DNA of 64,000 nucleotides from Lelliottia nimipressuralis (GCF_004115925.1 NZ_SDDX01000008.1:1-64000); one strand, 5' to 3'. Positions 1-10,960 are shown, counted from the stretch's first letter. Notes: a model not told the origin generated them from the letters alone. Made by a program: numbers and translations.

Positions 1-129
1 ACTCAGAGACTTTGGTATTCATTTAGCGTCTTTCGACGTTTAGAATCCATGTCACTTTGAGTGCCCACACAGATTGTCTGATAAATTGTTAAAGAGCAGT
101 GCAACGCGGCTTTCGCTCACCGTTGCGAG
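1..129 (-). other. rRNA operon 5' leader with boxA antitermination site
   Basis: Read on the minus strand, this is the transcribed leader of an rRNA operon. The boxA element TGCTCTTTAACA lies at 87-98 and is followed by leader sequence closely resembling E. coli rrn leaders. In E. coli the operon beside clpB is rrnG. BoxA recruits Nus factors to the elongating polymerase. The mature 16S gene starts beyond the left edge and is not in the window. Confidence 0.9.
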
Positions 130-136
130 GTCCCGT

Positions 137-164
137 ATAATACGTTTTCCTCATTCAGAGTCAA
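137..164 (-). promoter_or_regulatory. rRNA operon promoter P2
   Basis: On the minus strand a -35 TTGACT (159-164) and a -10 TATTAT (137-142) are separated by 16 bp, the arrangement of E. coli rrn P2 promoters. It lies about 40 bp upstream of boxA. Confidence 0.88.
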
Positions 165-257
165 GCGTTTAATTTCGCTTTTCGCTGTCGGCGTTCATCG
201 CTGAACCCCTGCTGTCCCGGCGGCTTGCGTGCCGTTGTTCCGTGTCAGTGGAGGCGC

Positions 258-285
258 ATTATAGGGAGTTATTCTGAGGCTGCAA
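258..285 (-). promoter_or_regulatory. rRNA operon promoter P1
   Basis: On the minus strand a -35 TTGCAG (280-285) and a -10 TATAAT (258-263) are 16 bp apart, with the motif AATAACTCCC before the -10 as in rrnB P1. The A/T-rich sequence at 286-310 fits an UP element. P1 is the strong, growth-rate and ppGpp controlled promoter in this family. Confidence 0.9.
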
Positions 286-366
286 GTCTAAATCAGAAAA
301 TAATGACTGACTGCTCACTTTCCAGGCAAATCGAACCTTTAACGCTAAGTCTCGCCTGGTTTTTAA

Positions 367-394
367 ACAAAAACGAGCCCCGCAAGGCTCGTTT
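367..394 (-). terminator. clpB intrinsic terminator
   Basis: On the minus strand an 8-9 bp stem (AACGAGCC paired with GGCTCGTT) is followed by a T-rich run. It sits just after the clpB stop and separates clpB from the rRNA operon promoters. Confidence 0.85.
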
Positions 395-409
395 CTGAAG
401 TTTTGTGAC

Positions 410-2983
410 TTACTGCACTGCCACAATTTTGTCTTCGTTGACTTCGAGACGAATCACTTTCCCTGGGACAAGCTCCCCGGAAAGGATTTGCTGCGCCAGC
501 GGGTTTTCGATCTGCTGCTGGATAGCACGTTTCAGAGGACGCGCCCCGTAAACCGGATCGTAACCATTTGCACTCAGCAGCTTCAGCGCGTCGTCAGAGA
601 TGTGGATTTCATAGCCACGATCCTCAAGACGTTTATACAAACGCTGCAACTGAATCTGGGCAATAGACGCAATGTGTTTTTCCCCCAGAGGGTGGAACAC
701 AACAACTTCATCTATACGGTTAATGAATTCCGGACGGAAGCTCTGGCTAACCACGCCCAATACCAGATCCTTCATATGACCGTAATCCAGTTCGCCGAAA
801 CGTTCCTGAATCAAATCGGAACCCAGGTTCGAGGTCATGATCACCACAGTGTTGCGGAAATCGACCGTTCTTCCCTGCCCGTCAGTCAGACGTCCATCAT
901 CCAGAACCTGCAACAAGATGTTGAAGACATCCGGATGCGCTTTTTCCACTTCATCTAATAAGATGACGGAATAGGGGCGACGGCGTACGGCTTCAGTTAA
1001 GTAACCGCCCTCTTCATAGCCGACATATCCTGGAGGCGCACCGACCAGACGCGAGACGGAGTGTTTCTCCATAAACTCGGACATATCAATACGCACCATC
1101 GCGTCGTCACTATCGAACATAAAGTTCGCCAGTGTCTTACACAGCTCGGTTTTACCAACACCGGTCGGCCCAAGGAACAGGAACGAACCAATCGGGCGAT
1201 TAGGATCCGATAAGCCCGCACGGCTACGACGAATCGCATTTGATACGGCTTCGACGGCTTCATCCTGACCGATCACACGATGGTGCAGGTCATGCTCCAT
1301 ACGCAGCAGTTTTTCGCGCTCCCCTTCCAGCATGCGAGCAACCGGAATACCCGTCCAGCGCGCCAGCACATCGGCAATTTCCACGTCCGTTACTTTATTA
1401 CGCAGCAGACGCATGGTTTTGCCTTCAGACTGGGTTGCCATCTCCAGCTGTTTTTCCAGTTCCGGAATTTTGCCGTACTGCAACTCAGACATACGTGCCA
1501 AATCGCCCACGCGACGCGCCTGCTCAATGGCGATTTTCGCCTGCTCAAGCTCAGCCTTGATCGTCTGCGTGCCAGAAAGCGACGCCTTCTCAGCTTTCCA
1601 CTCTTCTTCTAATTCAGAATACTGACGCTCTTTGTCGTCCAATTCCTCATTAAGCATATCCAGGCGCTTTTTACTCGCTTCATCAGACTCTTTCTTCAGC
1701 GCCTGCTGTTCAAGCTTGAGCTGAATGATTCTGCGGTCGAGTCTGTCTAACTCTTCCGGCTTGGAGTCAATCTGCATACGAATGCTGGACGCCGCCTCAT
1801 CGATCAGGTCGATGGCCTTATCCGGCAGCTGTCGGTCGGCAATATATCGGTGAGACAGTGTCGCCGCCGCCACGATAGCCGGGTCAGTAATCTGCACATG
1901 GTGATGCAGCTCATACCGTTCTTTCAGGCCACGTAAGATAGCAATGGTGTCTTCCACCGTCGGTTCCGCTACGAACACTTTCTGGAATCGACGTTCCAGC
2001 GCAGCATCTTTCTCGATGTACTGTCGATACTCATCGAGCGTTGTCGCACCGACGCAGTGCAGTTCACCACGCGCCAGAGCTGGTTTAAGCATGTTCCCGG
2101 CATCCATGGCCCCGTCGGCCTTACCGGCACCGACCATGGTGTGCAGTTCGTCGATAAACAGGATGACATTGCCTTCCTGCTTCGCCAGATCGTTAAGCAC
2201 GCCTTTTAAACGCTCTTCGAATTCACCGCGGTATTTCGCCCCGGCCACCAGCGACCCCATATCCAGAGCCAGCACGCGACGGCCTTTCAGTCCTTCCGGC
2301 ACTTCGCCGTTAACAATTCGCTGCGCCAGACCTTCAACGATGGCGGTTTTACCGACACCGGGTTCACCGATCAGTACCGGGTTGTTTTTTGTACGACGTT
2401 GCAATACCTGAATAGTGCGGCGAATTTCTTCGTCACGGCCAATCACCGGATCGAGCTTGCCTTGTTCCGCACGCTCAGTCAGATCGACCGTATATTTTTT
2501 CAAAGCCTGACGTTGGTCTTCGGCTCCCTGATCGTTCACGCTTTCACCTCCACGCATTTTTTCAATCGCCTGAGTCACATTGGCGGTTGTCGCACCGGAT
2601 GATTTCAGCAGATCGGTCAGCGTACCGCGTGATTCAAGCGCCGCCAGAACAAACAGTTCTGACGAGATAAAGTTGTCCCCACGTTTTTGCGCCAGCTTGT
2701 CGCAAAGATTCAGCACGCGCACCAGATCCTGAGACGGCTGAACATCCCCACCGGTGCCTTCCACCTGTGGCAAACGACTCAGCGCCTGATCGACGGCTGT
2801 GCGCAGCTCGCCAGCATTAATGCCAGCAGACGTGAGTAAAGGACGTACCGATCCCCCTTCCTGATTCAGCAAGGCGCTCATTAAATGAAGAGGTTCGATA
2901 AATTGGTTGTCGTGCCCCAGTGCGAGAGACTGGGCATCGGCGAGAGCAAGCTGGAATTTATTAGTAAGACGATCCAGACGCAT
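410..2983 (-). CDS. clpB: ClpB disaggregase (Hsp100 AAA+ ATPase)
   Basis: ClpB is a hexameric cytosolic ATPase that works with DnaK to pull proteins out of aggregates. The 857-residue product matches the E. coli length. It has an N-domain (about 1-145), a first AAA+ module with Walker [10 protein letters not shown] near 206-214, a coiled-coil middle domain around 410-520, and a second AAA+ module with Walker [10 protein letters not shown] near 605-613. I chose the ATG at 2983 because GGAGGAG lies just upstream; a longer frame from 2995 would put that ribosome site inside the gene. A sigma32 promoter precedes it and a terminator follows. Confidence 0.98.
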   Translation of the reverse strand: MRLDRLTNKFQLALADAQSLALGHDNQFIEPLHLMSALLNQEGGSVRPLLTSAGINAGELRTAVDQALSRLPQVEGTGGDVQPSQDLVRVLNLCDKLAQKRGDNFISSELFVLAALESRGTLTDLLKSSGATTANVTQAIEKMRGGESVNDQGAEDQRQALKKYTVDLTERAEQGKLDPVIGRDEEIRRTIQVLQRRTKNNPVLIGEPGVGKTAIVEGLAQRIVNGEVPEGLKGRRVLALDMGSLVAGAKYRGEFEERLKGVLNDLAKQEGNVILFIDELHTMVGAGKADGAMDAGNMLKPALARGELHCVGATTLDEYRQYIEKDAALERRFQKVFVAEPTVEDTIAILRGLKERYELHHHVQITDPAIVAAATLSHRYIADRQLPDKAIDLIDEAASSIRMQIDSKPEELDRLDRRIIQLKLEQQALKKESDEASKKRLDMLNEELDDKERQYSELEEEWKAEKASLSGTQTIKAELEQAKIAIEQARRVGDLARMSELQYGKIPELEKQLEMATQSEGKTMRLLRNKVTDVEIADVLARWTGIPVARMLEGEREKLLRMEHDLHHRVIGQDEAVEAVSNAIRRSRAGLSDPNRPIGSFLFLGPTGVGKTELCKTLANFMFDSDDAMVRIDMSEFMEKHSVSRLVGAPPGYVGYEEGGYLTEAVRRRPYSVILLDEVEKAHPDVFNILLQVLDDGRLTDGQGRTVDFRNTVVIMTSNLGSDLIQERFGELDYGHMKDLVLGVVSQSFRPEFINRIDEVVVFHPLGEKHIASIAQIQLQRLYKRLEDRGYEIHISDDALKLLSANGYDPVYGARPLKRAIQQQIENPLAQQILSGELVPGKVIRLEVNEDKIVAVQ

Positions 2984-3021
2984 AACTCCTCCCATAACAG
3001 GTCAAATTTGCTACTGGAGAT

Positions 3022-3050
3022 TAAATGAGGTCATCCCTCAATTATTCAAG
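3022..3050 (-). promoter_or_regulatory. Sigma32 heat-shock promoter of clpB
   Basis: On the minus strand a -35 CTTGAA (3045-3050), a 14-bp spacer and a -10 CCTCATTTA (3022-3030) match the RpoH consensus closely. It lies about 40 bp upstream of the clpB start, as expected for a heat-shock chaperone. Confidence 0.9.
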
Positions 3051-3112
3051 GTTAATGACCTGAATTATACGAAAAGAAAACAGCGCGTTCCGGATCGTCT
3101 TGATTCGTTAGG

Positions 3113-3844
3113 TTATATCAGCCAAATGAAACTTGCCATACGACCTGTCGTGTTGTCGCGACGATAGGAGAAAAAATCACCCTTTTCGGTGAAGGTACAG
3201 CGATCGCCACCAAAGATTTGCGTCACACCGACATTGCCAAGCCGCTGGCGGGCAAGCTGATAGATATCAGCCAGGTATTTATCCCCTTTCGGCTGAAACG
3301 CACTGACGGCCTGCGAGTCTTTGTCGATAAAGGCGTCACGCACTTCTGGCCCGACTTCAAAGGCCTGTGGCCCAATCGCCGGACCGAGCCAGGCAATAAT
3401 ATTGCCCGGACGATCGTCAAAACACGCAACCGTCTCTTCAAGTACGCCCGCACACAGCCCGCGCCAGCCAGCATGGGCTGCTGCCACTTCGGTACCCGCG
3501 CGGTTACAAAACAGAACAGGCAAACAATCGGCGGTCATCACGGCACAGACTGTCCCGGGAGTCTTACTGTAAGAGGCGTCGGCACGTTTTGAAGCATAGG
3601 GTTCGCCCGTCAGCCTCAACACATCTTTGCCGTGCACCTGCTCAAGCCAGACCGGTTTTGATGGCAGATTTCCTGCCGCAAACATACGCTTGCGGTTCTC
3701 TTCGACATGTTCCAGGTTATCGCCACAGTGGGCGCCAAGATTTAATGACGCCCACGCGTCGTGACTGACGCCACCAACGCGGGTAGAGCTGCAGGCTGCC
3801 ACGCCTTCAGGAATTGGCCACTCCGGGACAATCAGTTTGGTCAT
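3113..3844 (-). CDS. pgeF: Peptidoglycan editing factor PgeF (YfiH, former polyphenol oxidase)
   Basis: This 243-residue protein belongs to the YfiH/CNF1-like fold family. In E. coli it removes wrongly incorporated L-serine from peptidoglycan precursors. The family metal/catalytic triad is visible: a His in LGAHCGD, a Cys in TADCLP and a His in AHAGWRG. The ATG at 3844 overlaps the end of rluD by 4 bases, so the two are translationally coupled in one leftward operon, the E. coli arrangement. Older annotations call it a laccase-like polyphenol oxidase. Confidence 0.95.
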   Translation of the reverse strand: MTKLIVPEWPIPEGVAACSSTRVGGVSHDAWASLNLGAHCGDNLEHVEENRKRMFAAGNLPSKPVWLEQVHGKDVLRLTGEPYASKRADASYSKTPGTVCAVMTADCLPVLFCNRAGTEVAAAHAGWRGLCAGVLEETVACFDDRPGNIIAWLGPAIGPQAFEVGPEVRDAFIDKDSQAVSAFQPKGDKYLADIYQLARQRLGNVGVTQIFGGDRCTFTEKGDFFSYRRDNTTGRMASFIWLI

Positions 3845-4821
3845 AACCAGTCCACTTTATCCTTATGTTCTTCAAAGTCCGCGCGCATCGCATCAATCAG
3901 CTCGACCATATCCTGAGGAATTGGCGCATGCCATTCCATCTCGATACCGGTGATCGGGTGATAGAGACGCAGCATGGTCGCGTGTAAGGCCTGGCGATCG
4001 AATTTACGCAGAGTGCTGATAAATTCTTCCGACGCGCCTTTCGGCGGACGCGGACGACCACCGTAAACCTGATCGCCCACCAGCGGATGAGTAATGTGCG
4101 ACATATGCACACGAATCTGGTGAGTACGGCCGGTTTCCAGACGCAGACGCAGACGCGTATGAATGCGGAAATGTTCCATAATGCGGTAGTGCGTCACCGC
4201 AGGTTTCCCCATCGGATGCACTGACATATGGGTACGCTTGGTCGGGTGACGGCTGATCGGCTCTTCGACCGTGCCGCCAGATGTCATGTGACCAATCGCG
4301 ACGGCTTCATATTCACGGGTGATTTCACGCAGCTGCAGCGATTCCACCAGACGCGTCTGGGCAGGAACCGTTTTCGCGACCACCATCAGACCGGTGGTGT
4401 CTTTATCCAGACGGTGAACGATGCCCGCACGCGGAACGTCAACAATCGGCGGATAATAATGAAGCAGCGCATTCAGTACGGTGCCGTCAGGATTACCGGC
4501 GCCAGGATGCACGACCAGGCCGCGCGGTTTGTTGATCACCAGAATGTCATCATCTTCATAGACGATTTCTAACGGGATCTCTTGTGCCTCAAAGCGGACT
4601 TCTTCTTCTATTTCAGCATTGATGGCGACGGCTTCCCCACCTAACACTTTCTCTTTTGGCTTGTCCCATACTTTGCCGTTAACCAGCACGCGCTGGTCAA
4701 GAATCCATTCTTTTATGCGTGAACGCGAATAATCAGGGAACATTTCGGCCAAAGCTTGATCTAAGCGTTGACCGAGCTGATTTTCGGAGACTGTTGCGGT
4801 GAGTTCTACTCGTTGTGCCAT
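3841..4821 (-). CDS. rluD: 23S rRNA pseudouridine synthase RluD
   Basis: RluD makes pseudouridines 1911, 1915 and 1917 in helix 69 of 23S rRNA, needed for normal subunit assembly and termination. The 326-residue product has an N-terminal S4 RNA-binding domain (about 18-75) and a pseudouridine synthase domain. The catalytic aspartate lies in HRLDKDTTGL near residue 139. It is transcribed away from bamD and is followed by the 4-base overlapping pgeF. Confidence 0.97.
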   Translation of the reverse strand: MAQRVELTATVSENQLGQRLDQALAEMFPDYSRSRIKEWILDQRVLVNGKVWDKPKEKVLGGEAVAINAEIEEEVRFEAQEIPLEIVYEDDDILVINKPRGLVVHPGAGNPDGTVLNALLHYYPPIVDVPRAGIVHRLDKDTTGLMVVAKTVPAQTRLVESLQLREITREYEAVAIGHMTSGGTVEEPISRHPTKRTHMSVHPMGKPAVTHYRIMEHFRIHTRLRLRLETGRTHQIRVHMSHITHPLVGDQVYGGRPRPPKGASEEFISTLRKFDRQALHATMLRLYHPITGIEMEWHAPIPQDMVELIDAMRADFEEHKDKVDWL

Positions 4822-4842
4822 AGACTGCTTCTTCGTTTAACG

Positions 4843-4869
4843 TTGGGTTTTACGGCTTTGCCGTATAAT
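4843..4869 (+). promoter_or_regulatory. Possible bamD promoter
   Basis: A perfect -10 TATAAT (4864-4869) is preceded at a short 15-bp distance by TTGGGT (4843-4848). A small inverted repeat, TACGGC-ttt-GCCGTA (4851-4865), overlaps it. The location fits bamD, about 80 bp upstream, but the -35 is weak and no sigmaE consensus is obvious, so this is tentative. Confidence 0.35.
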
Positions 4870-4951
4870 ATAGTGTGCTATTGTAGCTGGTCTTAATCGG
4901 GAGCAGGAAAGAGATTCTCCCGGACAAACATTTGAGGAAAGTCAAAACGTC

Positions 4952-5689
4952 ATGACGCGCATGAAATATCTGGTGGCAGCGGCCACGTTGAGCCTGGCTT
5001 TGGTGGGCTGCTCCGGTTCAAATGAACAGGTCCCTGACAATCCGCCGAATGAAATCTATGCGACTGCACAACAAAAACTGCAGGACGGTAACTGGAAACA
5101 GGCGATAACGCAACTGGAAGCGCTGGATAATCGTTATCCATTTGGTCCGTATTCCCAACAGGTACAATTAGATCTCATCTACGCCTACTACAAAAATGCC
5201 GATCTGCCGCTGGCTCAGGCTACCATCGATCGCTTCATCCGTCTGAACCCGACTCATCCGAACATTGATTATGTCATGTACATGCGCGGCCTGACCAACA
5301 TGGCTCTGGATGACAGTGCTCTGCAAGGTTTCTTCGGTGTTGATCGTTCTGACCGCGACCCGCAGCACGCGCGTGACGCATTCAATGACTTCTCCAAGCT
5401 GGTGCGCGGCTACCCGAACAGTCAGTACATCACCGATGCCACCAAGCGTCTGGTGTTCCTGAAAGATCGTCTGTCCAAGTATGAGTACTCCGTTGCCGAG
5501 TACTATACGCGTCGTGGCGCATGGGTGGCAGTGGTTAACCGCGTCGAAGGCATGCTGCGTGATTACCCGGACACACAAGCCACTCGCGATGGTTTGAAGC
5601 TGATGGAAAACGCGTACCGCCAGATGCAGATGAACGCACAGGCTGAGAAAGTGGCGAAGATTATCGCCGCGAACAGCAGCAATACCTGA
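4952..5689 (+). CDS. bamD: Outer membrane assembly lipoprotein BamD
   Basis: BamD is the essential lipoprotein of the BAM complex that folds beta-barrels into the outer membrane. The 245-residue product has a lipoprotein signal ending in LALVGC (Cys20) with Ser at +2, which fits outer-membrane sorting. The mature part is a TPR superhelix with family segments such as [11 protein letters not shown] and [12 protein letters not shown] run of strong terminator sequence follows directly, so it is probably monocistronic. The start is kept at MTRMKYL as in E. coli; a second ATG three codons on is possible. Confidence 0.97.
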   Translation: MTRMKYLVAAATLSLALVGCSGSNEQVPDNPPNEIYATAQQKLQDGNWKQAITQLEALDNRYPFGPYSQQVQLDLIYAYYKNADLPLAQATIDRFIRLNPTHPNIDYVMYMRGLTNMALDDSALQGFFGVDRSDRDPQHARDAFNDFSKLVRGYPNSQYITDATKRLVFLKDRLSKYEYSVAEYYTRRGAWVAVVNRVEGMLRDYPDTQATRDGLKLMENAYRQMQMNAQAEKVAKIIAANSSNT

Positions 5690-5703
5690 TCGTTCCCAAA
5701 CGT

Positions 5704-5734
5704 AAAACGGCAGCCCAAGGGCTGCCGTTTTTTT
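5704..5734 (+). terminator. bamD terminator
   Basis: The stem AAAACGGCAGCCC paired with GGGCTGCCGTTTT plus a T run starts about 15 bases after the bamD stop. Confidence 0.9.
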
Positions 5735-5875
5735 ATCCATTTCGCCATCCGCTGAAGCGGTTTGATGCCGACGAATCCTATCAACTATGGCTGCAATTCC
5801 TGAGTTCGACAAGGTAAAAATCGCCTGTTCCTGTCTTTCCTCACAAAAAAGCTTCCTTGACAAAAAGTGACAAAA

Positions 5876-6298
<423 letters not shown>

Positions 6299-6321
6299 TC
6301 CTTTAAATTGAGTGTACCGCC

Positions 6322-6346
6322 AACGCGCCTTCGGGCGCGTTTTTTA
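6322..6346 (+). terminator. raiA terminator
   Basis: The stem AACGCGCC-ttc-GGGCGCGTT is followed by a T run and ends where the pheL promoter begins. Confidence 0.9.
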
Positions 6347-6376
6347 TTGACAGCATCAAAACAGTACGGGTACTTT
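6347..6376 (+). promoter_or_regulatory. pheLA promoter
   Basis: A perfect -35 TTGACA (6347-6352) is followed after 18 bp by a -10 TACTTT (6371-6376). It sits 27 bp upstream of the pheL start and directly abuts the raiA terminator. Confidence 0.75.
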
Positions 6377-6402
6377 AACGGTATCAACAACAGGATGAAC
6401 TC

Positions 6403-6450
6403 ATGAACCACACCCCGTTTTTCTTCGCATTCTTTTTTACCTTCCCCTGA
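6403..6450 (+). CDS. pheL: pheA leader peptide PheL
   Basis: A 15-residue leader peptide of the pattern [15 protein letters not shown] has seven Phe codons out of 15, the classic sensor of charged tRNA-Phe. A ribosome site (AGGA) lies 7 bases upstream. Stalling at these codons when phenylalanine is scarce lets an antiterminator form and keeps pheA transcribed. E. coli PheL is also 15 residues; this one differs at only a couple of N-terminal positions. Confidence 0.95.
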   Translation: MNHTPFFFAFFFTFP

Positions 6451-6496
6451 ATGGGAGGCGTTTCGTCGTGTGATAAAGAATGCGAAGACGAACAAC

Positions 6497-6526
6497 AAGG
6501 CCTCCCACACCGGGGGGCCTTTTTTA
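6497..6526 (+). terminator. pheA transcription attenuator
   Basis: The stem AAGGCCTCCC paired with GGGGGGCCTT and a following T run form the leader terminator. The upstream strand GGGAGGCG (6452-6459) can pair with the CCTCCC arm, providing the competing antiterminator structure. Confidence 0.88.
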
Positions 6527-6556
6527 TTGATAACAATAAACGAAATAGGCAACGCT

Positions 6557-7717
6557 ATGACATCGGAAAACCCGTTACTGGATCTGCGAGTAAAAATCAG
6601 CGCGCTGGATGAGAAATTACTGGCGCTGCTGGCTGAACGCCGCACGCTAGCCGTAGAAGTGGGTAAAGCCAAGCTGGACTCCCACCGCCCGGTACGTGAT
6701 ATTGACCGTGAGCGCGATCTACTGGAGCGCCTGATCCAGCTGGGTAAAGCCCATCACCTCGATGCACACTACATCACTCGTCTGTTCCAGTTGATCATTG
6801 AAGATTCCGTTCTGACCCAGCAAGCGCTGCTGCAACAACATCTGAATAAAACCAATCCGCACTCCGCGCGCGTCGCATTTCTGGGACCGAAAGGCTCTTA
6901 CTCGCACCTGGCTGCACGCCAGTATGCCGCCCGCCATTTCGAGGAGTTTATCGAGAGTGGCTGCGCCAAATTCGCCGATATCTTTAACCAGGTTGAAACC
7001 GGTCAGGCAGACTACGCCGTGGTGCCGATTGAGAACACCAGTTCCGGCGCGATTAATGATGTCTACGATCTGCTTCAGCACACCAGCCTGTCGCTGGTCG
7101 GCGAAATGACCATTCCAATTGATCACTGCGTGCTGGTCTCAGGCTCAACTGACCTGAATCAAATTGATACCGTATACAGCCACCCGCAGCCATTCCAGCA
7201 GTGCAGCCAGTTCCTGAACCGCTATCCGAACTGGAAAATTGAGTACACCGAAAGCACCTCAGCGGCGATGGAGAAAGTGGCGCAGGCCAACTCTCCGCGC
7301 GTGGCGGCTCTCGGTAGCGAAGCCGGTGGCGCGCTGTATGGCCTGCAGGTACTGGAGCGCAACCTGGCTAACCAGACCCAGAACATCACCCGCTTCGTGG
7401 TGCTGGCACGTAAAGCGATTGATGTATCCGAGCAAGTTCCGGCGAAAACCACTCTGCTGATGGCGACCGGCCAGCAGGCAGGTGCGCTGGTTGAAGCCCT
7501 GCTGGTGTTACGTAATCACAACCTGATCATGACCAAACTGGAATCCCGCCCGATCAACGGCAATCCGTGGGAAGAGATGTTTTATCTCGATATCCAGGCC
7601 AACCTCAAATCAGCGTCCATGCAGAAAGCCCTGCGCGAACTGGGCGAAATCACCCGTTCGATGAAAGTGCTGGGCTGTTATCCGGGCGAGAACGTGGTCC
7701 CGGTCGATCCGGTTTAA
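6557..7717 (+). CDS. pheA: Bifunctional chorismate mutase / prephenate dehydratase PheA
   Basis: PheA converts chorismate to prephenate and then phenylpyruvate, the committed steps to phenylalanine. The 386-residue product has an AroQ-type chorismate mutase (1-100), a prephenate dehydratase domain (about 105-285, with the TRF motif in NITRFVVL), and a C-terminal ACT domain with GALV and ESRP, the phenylalanine feedback site. The ATG at 6557 is used because it gives the E. coli N-terminus MTSENPLL; the frame is open from 6470 but that part overlaps the attenuator. Its 3' end overlaps a convergent gene by 4 bases. Confidence 0.97.
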   Translation: MTSENPLLDLRVKISALDEKLLALLAERRTLAVEVGKAKLDSHRPVRDIDRERDLLERLIQLGKAHHLDAHYITRLFQLIIEDSVLTQQALLQQHLNKTNPHSARVAFLGPKGSYSHLAARQYAARHFEEFIESGCAKFADIFNQVETGQADYAVVPIENTSSGAINDVYDLLQHTSLSLVGEMTIPIDHCVLVSGSTDLNQIDTVYSHPQPFQQCSQFLNRYPNWKIEYTESTSAAMEKVAQANSPRVAALGSEAGGALYGLQVLERNLANQTQNITRFVVLARKAIDVSEQVPAKTTLLMATGQQAGALVEALLVLRNHNLIMTKLESRPINGNPWEEMFYLDIQANLKSASMQKALRELGEITRSMKVLGCYPGENVVPVDPV

Positions 7718-8586
7718 CGCTCAATAAACGGGCCTTTCTTCATTCCTGCCACACTGACGGGCAGGGTGAAGATGGCGCCCGATAGCGGATATTTCGTCAC
7801 TTCGTCACGATCCATATTTTCACGCGTGGTGGTGATAAACAGGGTTTTCATATCATCCCCGCCGAAACAGACCATCGTCGGACAGCGCACCGGCAAGCGA
7901 TACTCTTCCAGTTGCTCCCCCCGCGGAGAAAACCGCGCAATACGCCAGCCATCAAACAACGCGCTCCAGTAGCAGCCTTCGATATCCATCGCGGCACCAT
8001 CCGGTATTCCCTCGCCCTTTTCGAAGCGGCGGAACACTTCACGGGCACCCGGCTCCCCCTCCTCTTCCAGCGGTGTACGGTAAATCACGCGGTTCGGCGT
8101 ATCTGAGGTCATCATCCACTGCCTGTCCGGACTAAAGGCCAGGCCGTTGTGCCCGTGGATATCACACTGAATGACTTTCGGCGTCAGATCGTTATCAATG
8201 CGCATCAGCATCGCGCCGTTGTAATCCCCCGGTCCCCAGAATGTTCCCGCGTAAAAACGCCCGAGATGATCGGTGCCGCCGTCGTTAAAACGCGCCAGTT
8301 GAGGATTAGACGGGTTATCGCAGACTTTTCGCTGGAGCAGGCCGTGCTTATCCGTCAGCCAGATCGCGTTACGCATCGCGACGATAAAACCGCCCTTCTC
8401 GCGTAAGGCAAAACACCCGACCTCCTCATGAAATGAGAGAACAGAGTGTTGACCCGAAGAGAGGTGATAACGATGAATTTCACCTTCCAGAATATCGGCC
8501 CAATAGAGCGCGTTTTCGCTTTCGCTCCAGGTCGGGCATTCCGGTAAGTGCCCGGTGTAGTCGAATAAAACCTGTGGTTCAGCCAT
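7714..8586 (-). CDS. SMP-30/gluconolactonase/LRE family protein
   Basis: This 290-residue six-bladed beta-propeller protein is of the regucalcin/gluconolactonase family. The three expected divalent-metal ligands are visible: Glu in LPECPTW, Asn in [11 protein letters not shown] and Asp in IPDGAAMD. Family members hydrolyse sugar lactones such as gluconolactone, but the substrate cannot be read from sequence. It is co-directional with aroF-tyrA but lies beyond their terminator, with its own ribosome site GGGGA. As I recall K-12, no gene lies here between pheA and tyrA. Confidence 0.85.
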   Translation of the reverse strand: MAEPQVLFDYTGHLPECPTWSESENALYWADILEGEIHRYHLSSGQHSVLSFHEEVGCFALREKGGFIVAMRNAIWLTDKHGLLQRKVCDNPSNPQLARFNDGGTDHLGRFYAGTFWGPGDYNGAMLMRIDNDLTPKVIQCDIHGHNGLAFSPDRQWMMTSDTPNRVIYRTPLEEEGEPGAREVFRRFEKGEGIPDGAAMDIEGCYWSALFDGWRIARFSPRGEQLEEYRLPVRCPTMVCFGGDDMKTLFITTTRENMDRDEVTKYPLSGAIFTLPVSVAGMKKGPFIER

Positions 8587-8603
8587 GACAAATCCCCAAA
8601 ATG

Positions 8604-8628
8604 AAAAAAGCCAGCAGTGCTGGCTTTT
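8604..8628 (-). terminator. aroF-tyrA operon terminator
   Basis: On the minus strand the stem AAAAGCCAGCA paired with TGCTGGCTTTT ends in a T run 19 bases after the tyrA stop. Confidence 0.88.
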
Positions 8629-8646
8629 AGTATATACATCATCAGA

Positions 8647-9768
8647 TTACTGGCGACTATCGTTCGCCTGGCGCAATAAGGTGCGGCTCTCGCTCTGGAA
8701 ACGCTTCGCGTAATCCCCAAACCAGTGCTCAACCTTACGGAAACTGTCGATAAAGGCCTGCTTATCGCCCTGCTCCAGCAACGCTATCGCTTCACCAAAC
8801 CGCTGGTAGTAGCGCTTGATCAGCGCCAGATTATTTTCTGACGACATAATGATATCAGCATACAGTTGCGGATCCTGCGCAAACAGACGCCCAACCATGG
8901 CCAGCTCCAGGCGGTAAATTGGCGAGGAGAGCGCCAGCAACTGCTCCAGCTGGACGTTCTCTTCCGCCAGATGCAGGCCATAGGCAAAGGTCGCAAAGTG
9001 GCGCAGCGCCTGAATGAACGCCATATTCTGATCGTGCTCCACCGCGCTAATACGATGCAGACGTGCGCCCCAGACCTGAATCTGTTCCAGGAACCACTGG
9101 TACGCTTCCGGTTGACGACCATCGCAGTAGACCACGACCTGTTTCGCCAGGCTGCCGCTATCCGGGCCGAACATCGGGTGCAAACCCAGTACCGGTCCGT
9201 TATGGGCCGCCAGCATCGCCTGCAGCGGACCATTCTTCACGGACGCCAGATCCACCAGAATACAATCTTCCGGCAGAGACGGCAGTTTGCCGATAATCTC
9301 TTCGGTTACATGAATCGGCACGCTGACAATAACCATGCCTGCGTCGGCCATCATCTCTGGCGCACGTGCCCAGTCCTCTTTTTCAAGAATGCGCACCTGA
9401 TAACCCGAAAGCGTCAGCATCTTCTCAAACAGACGCCCCATCTGGCCGCCGCCGCCAACGATCACCACCGGTCGCAGCGACGGACAGAGGGTTTTAAAGC
9501 CCTTATCGTTTTCGCTGGAGTAGGATTCACGCATCACGCGGCGCAGCACATCTTCAATCAGGTCGGGAGAGACGCCCATGAGCTGCGCCTCATTACGCCG
9601 GGAGGCGAGCATCGACGCTTCACGCTCTGGCACGTAAATCGGCAGGCCGTATTTACTTTTCACTTCCCCGACTTCGGCAACCAGTGACATCCGGCGCGCC
9701 AGCAAATCCAGCAGCGCCTTATCCACCTCATCTATTTGATCGCGTAGTGCGGTCAATTCTGCAACCAT
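8647..9768 (-). CDS. tyrA: Bifunctional chorismate mutase / prephenate dehydrogenase TyrA
   Basis: TyrA converts chorismate to prephenate and, with NAD+, to 4-hydroxyphenylpyruvate for tyrosine. The 373-residue product equals the E. coli length. An AroQ chorismate mutase domain covers about 1-90. The dehydrogenase carries the nucleotide-binding loop [14 protein letters not shown] near residue 105 and a helical C-terminal dimerisation domain. It follows aroF by 10 bases and shares its TyrR-controlled promoter. Confidence 0.97.
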   Translation of the reverse strand: MVAELTALRDQIDEVDKALLDLLARRMSLVAEVGEVKSKYGLPIYVPEREASMLASRRNEAQLMGVSPDLIEDVLRRVMRESYSSENDKGFKTLCPSLRPVVIVGGGGQMGRLFEKMLTLSGYQVRILEKEDWARAPEMMADAGMVIVSVPIHVTEEIIGKLPSLPEDCILVDLASVKNGPLQAMLAAHNGPVLGLHPMFGPDSGSLAKQVVVYCDGRQPEAYQWFLEQIQVWGARLHRISAVEHDQNMAFIQALRHFATFAYGLHLAEENVQLEQLLALSSPIYRLELAMVGRLFAQDPQLYADIIMSSENNLALIKRYYQRFGEAIALLEQGDKQAFIDSFRKVEHWFGDYAKRFQSESRTLLRQANDSRQ

Positions 9769-9778
9769 AACTAACCTC

Positions 9779-10849
9779 TTAAGCCAGACGCGTCGCCAGC
9801 TGGCCGTTCAAATCTTTGTGGATCTCACGCAGCAGCGCATCCGTCGCTTCCCAACTGATGCAGGCGTCGGTCACTGAGACACCGTGTTTCATTGCGCTAC
9901 GCGGTTGTTCAGATGACTGATTACCCTCGTGGATATTACTCTCAATCATCAGGCCGATAATCGAACGGTTACCGTCTTTAATTTGTGCGACAACGGATTC
10001 CGCTACCGCAGGCTGGCGACGGTAATCTTTATTGGAATTACCATGGCTGCAATCTACCATCAGAGCCGGGCGCAGTCCCGCCTGTTCCATCTCTTTTTCG
10101 CACTGGGCGACATCCGCCGGGCTGTAGTTAGGTGCTTTACCGCCGCGCAGGATAACGTGACCATCCGGGTTGCCCTGGGTCTGGAGCAGACAAACCTGGC
10201 CGGCCTGGTTAATGCCGACAAAACGGTGCGGCATCGCCGCAGCGCGCATGGCGTTAATCGCGGTCGCAAGGCTACCGTCGGTCCCATTTTTAAAACCAAC
10301 CGGCATCGACAGCCCAGAGGCCATCTCGCGGTGAGTCTGTGATTCTGTTGTGCGAGCACCAATCGCGGACCAGCTAAACAGATCGCCCAGGTATTGCGGG
10401 CTGTTCGGATCAAGTGCTTCTGTCGCCAGCGGCAGCCCCATGCTCACCAGTTCTACCAGCAGACGACGCGCAATCTTCAGACCGGCTTCCACATCAAACG
10501 AGCCATCCATGTGTGGATCGTTAATTAACCCCTTCCAGCCAACGGTGGTACGAGGTTTTTCAAAATAGACGCGCATGACCAGGTAGAGGCTATCGCTGAC
10601 CTCCTCTGCTAATGCTTTAAATCGACGAGCATATTCGATCGCAGTTTCAGGATCGTGAATGGAGCATGGCCCGCACACCACCAGCAGACGCGGATCGCGA
10701 CCGGCAATGATGTCAGAGATAGTCTGGCGGGAGTGCTCAATCTGCGCCTCCTGTTCAGAACTCAGCGGGAATTCCAGCTTCAACTGATCTGGCGTGATCA
10801 AAACCTGTTCGTCGGTAATATGTACGTTGTTCAGCGCGTCTTTTTGCAT
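9779..10849 (-). CDS. aroF: DAHP synthase, tyrosine-sensitive isozyme AroF
   Basis: AroF condenses phosphoenolpyruvate and erythrose-4-phosphate, the first step of the shikimate pathway. The 356-residue product carries the class I DAHP synthase motifs [31 protein letters not shown] and [10 protein letters not shown]. The ATG at 10849 (MQKDALNN) matches E. coli; the upstream in-frame extension covers the promoter and is rejected. The AroF assignment over AroG/AroH rests on linkage to tyrA and overall similarity to E. coli AroF. Confidence 0.97.
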   Translation of the reverse strand: MQKDALNNVHITDEQVLITPDQLKLEFPLSSEQEAQIEHSRQTISDIIAGRDPRLLVVCGPCSIHDPETAIEYARRFKALAEEVSDSLYLVMRVYFEKPRTTVGWKGLINDPHMDGSFDVEAGLKIARRLLVELVSMGLPLATEALDPNSPQYLGDLFSWSAIGARTTESQTHREMASGLSMPVGFKNGTDGSLATAINAMRAAAMPHRFVGINQAGQVCLLQTQGNPDGHVILRGGKAPNYSPADVAQCEKEMEQAGLRPALMVDCSHGNSNKDYRRQPAVAESVVAQIKDGNRSIIGLMIESNIHEGNQSSEQPRSAMKHGVSVTDACISWEATDALLREIHKDLNGQLATRLA

Positions 10850-10905
10850 GATGGCGATCCTGTAATGCTCGTTTGCGATAGTGGTTTCCTCGATGAGGTG
10901 AACAC

Positions 10906-10933
10906 ACAATATCACATAAAGTAAAGATTTCAA
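10906..10933 (-). promoter_or_regulatory. aroF-tyrA promoter
   Basis: On the minus strand a -35 TTGAAA (10928-10933) and a -10 TATTGT (10906-10911) are 16 bp apart. The flanking sequence resembles the E. coli aroF promoter, and two TyrR boxes lie just upstream. Confidence 0.75.
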
Positions 10934-10942
10934 TCCAAAATA

Positions 10943-10960
10943 CGTAAACATTACTTTACA
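10943..10960 (-). promoter_or_regulatory. TyrR box, promoter-proximal
   Basis: TGTAAA-N6-TTTACG on the minus strand matches the TyrR consensus TGTAAAN6TTTACA at all but the last position. It lies about 10 bp upstream of the aroF -35, where TyrR with tyrosine represses. Confidence 0.85.

Noticed and set aside
2984..3112. A small RNA like E. coli RyfD between clpB and pgeF
   Set aside because: Only the sigma32 promoter is recognisable in this short gap; no structure supports an RNA gene.
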